Positions 61,887 to 64,000 of a DNA stretch of 64,000 bases are shown here, piece by piece. The translations under genes were made by a program, and so were the position numbers. A model generated the notes under the pieces. The model was not told the origin of the DNA and did not search any database. It was given only the letters and a program-made list of their open reading frames with translations. Numbering within the stretch: the first letter of the stretch is position 1; the number at the start of each line of letters is the position of its first letter. Source of the stretch: Flavobacterium ichthyis (lineage in GTDB: Bacteria; Bacteroidota; Bacteroidia; Flavobacteriales; Flavobacteriaceae); contig NZ_JAABLM010000001.1 of assembly GCF_009915155.1 (NCBI RefSeq), forward strand, positions 186,001 to 250,000, in the 5' to 3' direction.

Positions 61887-64000
61887 ATGTCTGAAGAAAG
61901 AGTAATAAGAATAAACAAAGTTTTACGAGAATTAAATATCTCGCTGGATAGGGCTGTCGATTATTTAAAAGACAAAGGAATTGCGATTGATGCAAATCCA
62001 AATGCCAAAATTTCGCAGCAAGAATTTAATATTCTTGAGAGCCAGTTTGCGGGTGATAAAGGTCGCAAAGAGGCTTCTATTGAAGTAGGGGAAGAAAAAA
62101 GAAAAGAAAAAGAAGCATTGCGTGTTGAAAGAGAAAAAGAAATTGAAGAGAAACGCAAGCAAGACGAGGAACGCCAAAGACAACAAGAAGTAATCAAAGC
62201 GAAAGCAACTTTGTCTGGTCCGAAACAAGTGGGGAAAATTGACCTTGAGCCAAAAACGCCAACTGTTGCGGAAACACCAAAACCAGAAACCGTTACAAAA
62301 ACTCCGGCTTCTGTAACTCCTGAAAAAACTCAGGAAGAACTTGTAGAAAAAGTTAAAGAGGCAGAAAAACCATCTTCAGAAACACCTAAACCTCAGCCAA
62401 AACCAACAGAAGTTAAGGCAGAAACCAAACAACCTATTAAAGAGGAAACAAAACCTCAACAAACCCCTGCCGCTACAAATGATCAGCCTCAGGTGGATGA
62501 AATTACAACACAATACCAAAAATTATCAGGGACAACTTTTACTGGTAAAACAATTGACTTATCTCAATTTGAACGACCAAAAAAGAAAAAAGAAGACCCG
62601 AAAGCACAGCAAAAACCTGGAACTCCCGGAGCTGCTAATGCGTCAAATAACAATAAAAATAAGCGAAAAAGAATCCCTGGAAAACCTGGAACTCCTCAAC
62701 AAGGACAAGGAACCCAAGGAAATCAACAAGGTCAAAACAGACCCGGGCAACAGAATAACAATCGAGGAAAACAAGGCTTTAATAAAGGAAATAACCGTCC
62801 TGTTGTAGCTAAAGTTGAACCTACAGAAGAAGAAGTTAAAAACCAAATCCGCGAAACCCTTGAAAAATTACAAGGAAAAGGCGGAAAATCTAAAGCGGCA
62901 AAATACCGTAGAGATAAAAGAGATACACATCGTCAAAAATCTGATGACGAACAAAGAGCGATAGAAGAAGGAAGCAAAACAATTAAAGTTACAGAATTCG
63001 TAACCGTTGGAGAAGTTGCAACTATGATGGATGTGCCCATTACAAAAGTGATTGGTACTTGCATGGCTTTAGGAATCATGGTAACGATGAACCAAAGGTT
63101 AGATGCCGAAACTTTATCTATTGTAGCCGATGAATTTGGTTACGAAGTAGAATTTATTACAACGGATATCGAAGAAGCTCAAGAAGTTGTAGAAGATAAA
63201 GAAGAAGATTTAGTATCTCGTGCTCCAATCGTTACCGTAATGGGTCACGTAGATCACGGAAAAACTTCCCTACTCGATTACATTCGTAAAGAAAATGTAA
63301 TTGCAGGAGAATCTGGAGGAATTACCCAACACATTGGAGCTTACGGAGTAACGCTTGAAAATGGGCAAAAAATTGCTTTCCTTGATACACCAGGTCACGA
63401 AGCATTTACCGCAATGCGTGCTCGTGGTGCTCAAATTACCGATATTGCAATTATTGTAATTGCTGCCGATGACGACATCATGCCACAAACAAAAGAGGCA
63501 ATCTCGCATGCTCAAGCAGCTAATGTTCCAATGATTTTTGCCATTAACAAAGTAGATAAGCCTCACGCTAATCCTGAAAAAATTAAGGAAAGATTGGCTT
63601 CTATGAACCTTTTAGTTGAAGACTGGGGTGGAAAATACCAATCTCACGATATCTCTGCAAAAATGGGAATGGGTGTGAAAGAATTACTAGAAAAAGTTTT
63701 ACTTGAAGCTGAAATTCTTGATTTAAAAGCAAATCCTACAAAACCAGCTGTTGGTACTGTGGTTGAAGCACAGCTTGACAAAGGCCGTGGATATGTTACA
63801 ACCGTTTTAGTACAAGCCGGAACTTTAAAAGTAGGTGATTATCTTTTGGCCGGAAAAAATCATGGTAAAGTTAAAGCCATGCATGACGAAAGAGGAAATG
63901 TCATCAAAGAAGCTGGACCTTCAACACCAGTATCAGTACTTGGTTTAGATGGAGCTCCAACAGCCGGAGATAAATTTAATGTTTACGAAGACGAAAAAGA
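61887..64000 (+). CDS. infB: Translation initiation factor IF-2 (3' end outside window)
   Basis: IF-2 is the GTPase that brings initiator tRNA to the ribosome. 704 codons are visible in one frame from the ATG at 61887. The N-terminus has the IF2 domain ([20 protein letters not shown]), then a long Lys/Glu/Pro/Gln/Asn-rich linker (about residues 60-320). The GTPase domain has GHVDHGKTS (from residue 453), DTPGHEAF and NKVDKP. The sequence ends in domain II. It follows nusA after 44 nt. The C-terminal domains are outside the window. Confidence 0.96.
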   Translation, partial: MSEERVIRINKVLRELNISLDRAVDYLKDKGIAIDANPNAKISQQEFNILESQFAGDKGRKEASIEVGEEKRKEKEALRVEREKEIEEKRKQDEERQRQQEVIKAKATLSGPKQVGKIDLEPKTPTVAETPKPETVTKTPASVTPEKTQEELVEKVKEAEKPSSETPKPQPKPTEVKAETKQPIKEETKPQQTPAATNDQPQVDEITTQYQKLSGTTFTGKTIDLSQFERPKKKKEDPKAQQKPGTPGAANASNNNKNKRKRIPGKPGTPQQGQGTQGNQQGQNRPGQQNNNRGKQGFNKGNNRPVVAKVEPTEEEVKNQIRETLEKLQGKGGKSKAAKYRRDKRDTHRQKSDDEQRAIEEGSKTIKVTEFVTVGEVATMMDVPITKVIGTCMALGIMVTMNQRLDAETLSIVADEFGYEVEFITTDIEEAQEVVEDKEEDLVSRAPIVTVMGHVDHGKTSLLDYIRKENVIAGESGGITQHIGAYGVTLENGQKIAFLDTPGHEAFTAMRARGAQITDIAIIVIAADDDIMPQTKEAISHAQAANVPMIFAINKVDKPHANPEKIKERLASMNLLVEDWGGKYQSHDISAKMGMGVKELLEKVLLEAEILDLKANPTKPAVGTVVEAQLDKGRGYVTTVLVQAGTLKVGDYLLAGKNHGKVKAMHDERGNVIKEAGPSTPVSVLGLDGAPTAGDKFNVYEDEK

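Overview
The window is about 64 kb of AT-rich chromosome from a member of the Bacteroidota, most likely a Flavobacterium-type flavobacterium. The evidence is a gldD gliding gene, SusC/SusD-type outer membrane proteins, two GLPGLI proteins, a DUF2723 glycosyltransferase, almost no Shine-Dalgarno sequences, and promoters of the form TTTG/TTG-N18-21-TAnnTTTG instead of sigma70 boxes. No species can be named from the sequence alone.

Region 1 (1-13317, minus strand) is the translation super-cluster, transcribed as rpsL, rpsG, fusA, rpsJ, the S10 genes, the spc genes and secY (cut by the window edge). There is no tuf between fusA and rpsJ. A strong promoter lies before rpsL. Two gaps in the cluster, rpsJ-rplC and rpsN-rpsH, each hold a long inverted repeat that would fold in the mRNA.

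Region 2 (13.4-27.3 kb) is accessory and envelope-directed. It holds a frameshifted BamA/TamA-type outer membrane protein, a SusC/SusD operon with two extra surface lipoproteins, an rRNA methyltransferase, a rhomboid protease, a fused pair of small exported proteins, and a lipoprotein with a predicted permuted papain-like fold followed at once by a small membrane protein. Three of these exported-protein loci have their reading frame decided by a short simple repeat: an AT tract, A8 and A9. Dispersed repeats and hairpins fill the spaces.

Region 3 (27.3-51.9 kb) is mostly housekeeping: an arginase-family hydrolase, kynU, queA, aroA (with nine 7-bp repeats embedded in frame), a MazG protein, two DUF3857 transglutaminase-like proteins, a metal-binding lipoprotein, mutY-ssb-gldD, an HU/IHF protein, a 30-residue basic protein, an RNase G/E, a penicillin-binding-type hydrolase, polA, a metallophosphoesterase, a thioredoxin-fold protein without its cysteines, a polysaccharide deacetylase and a DUF2723 membrane protein.

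Region 4 (52-64 kb) starts with tRNA-Gln. It continues with a two-component system placed between two GLPGLI genes and a large TonB-receptor-like barrel. The divergent intergenic region holds three GTTAAC boxes exactly 10 bp apart, the clearest candidate for an undescribed regulated system here. A tandem universal stress protein and the rimP-nusA-infB operon follow. That operon's leader carries a terminator-like hairpin just before rimP, and infB runs off the window.
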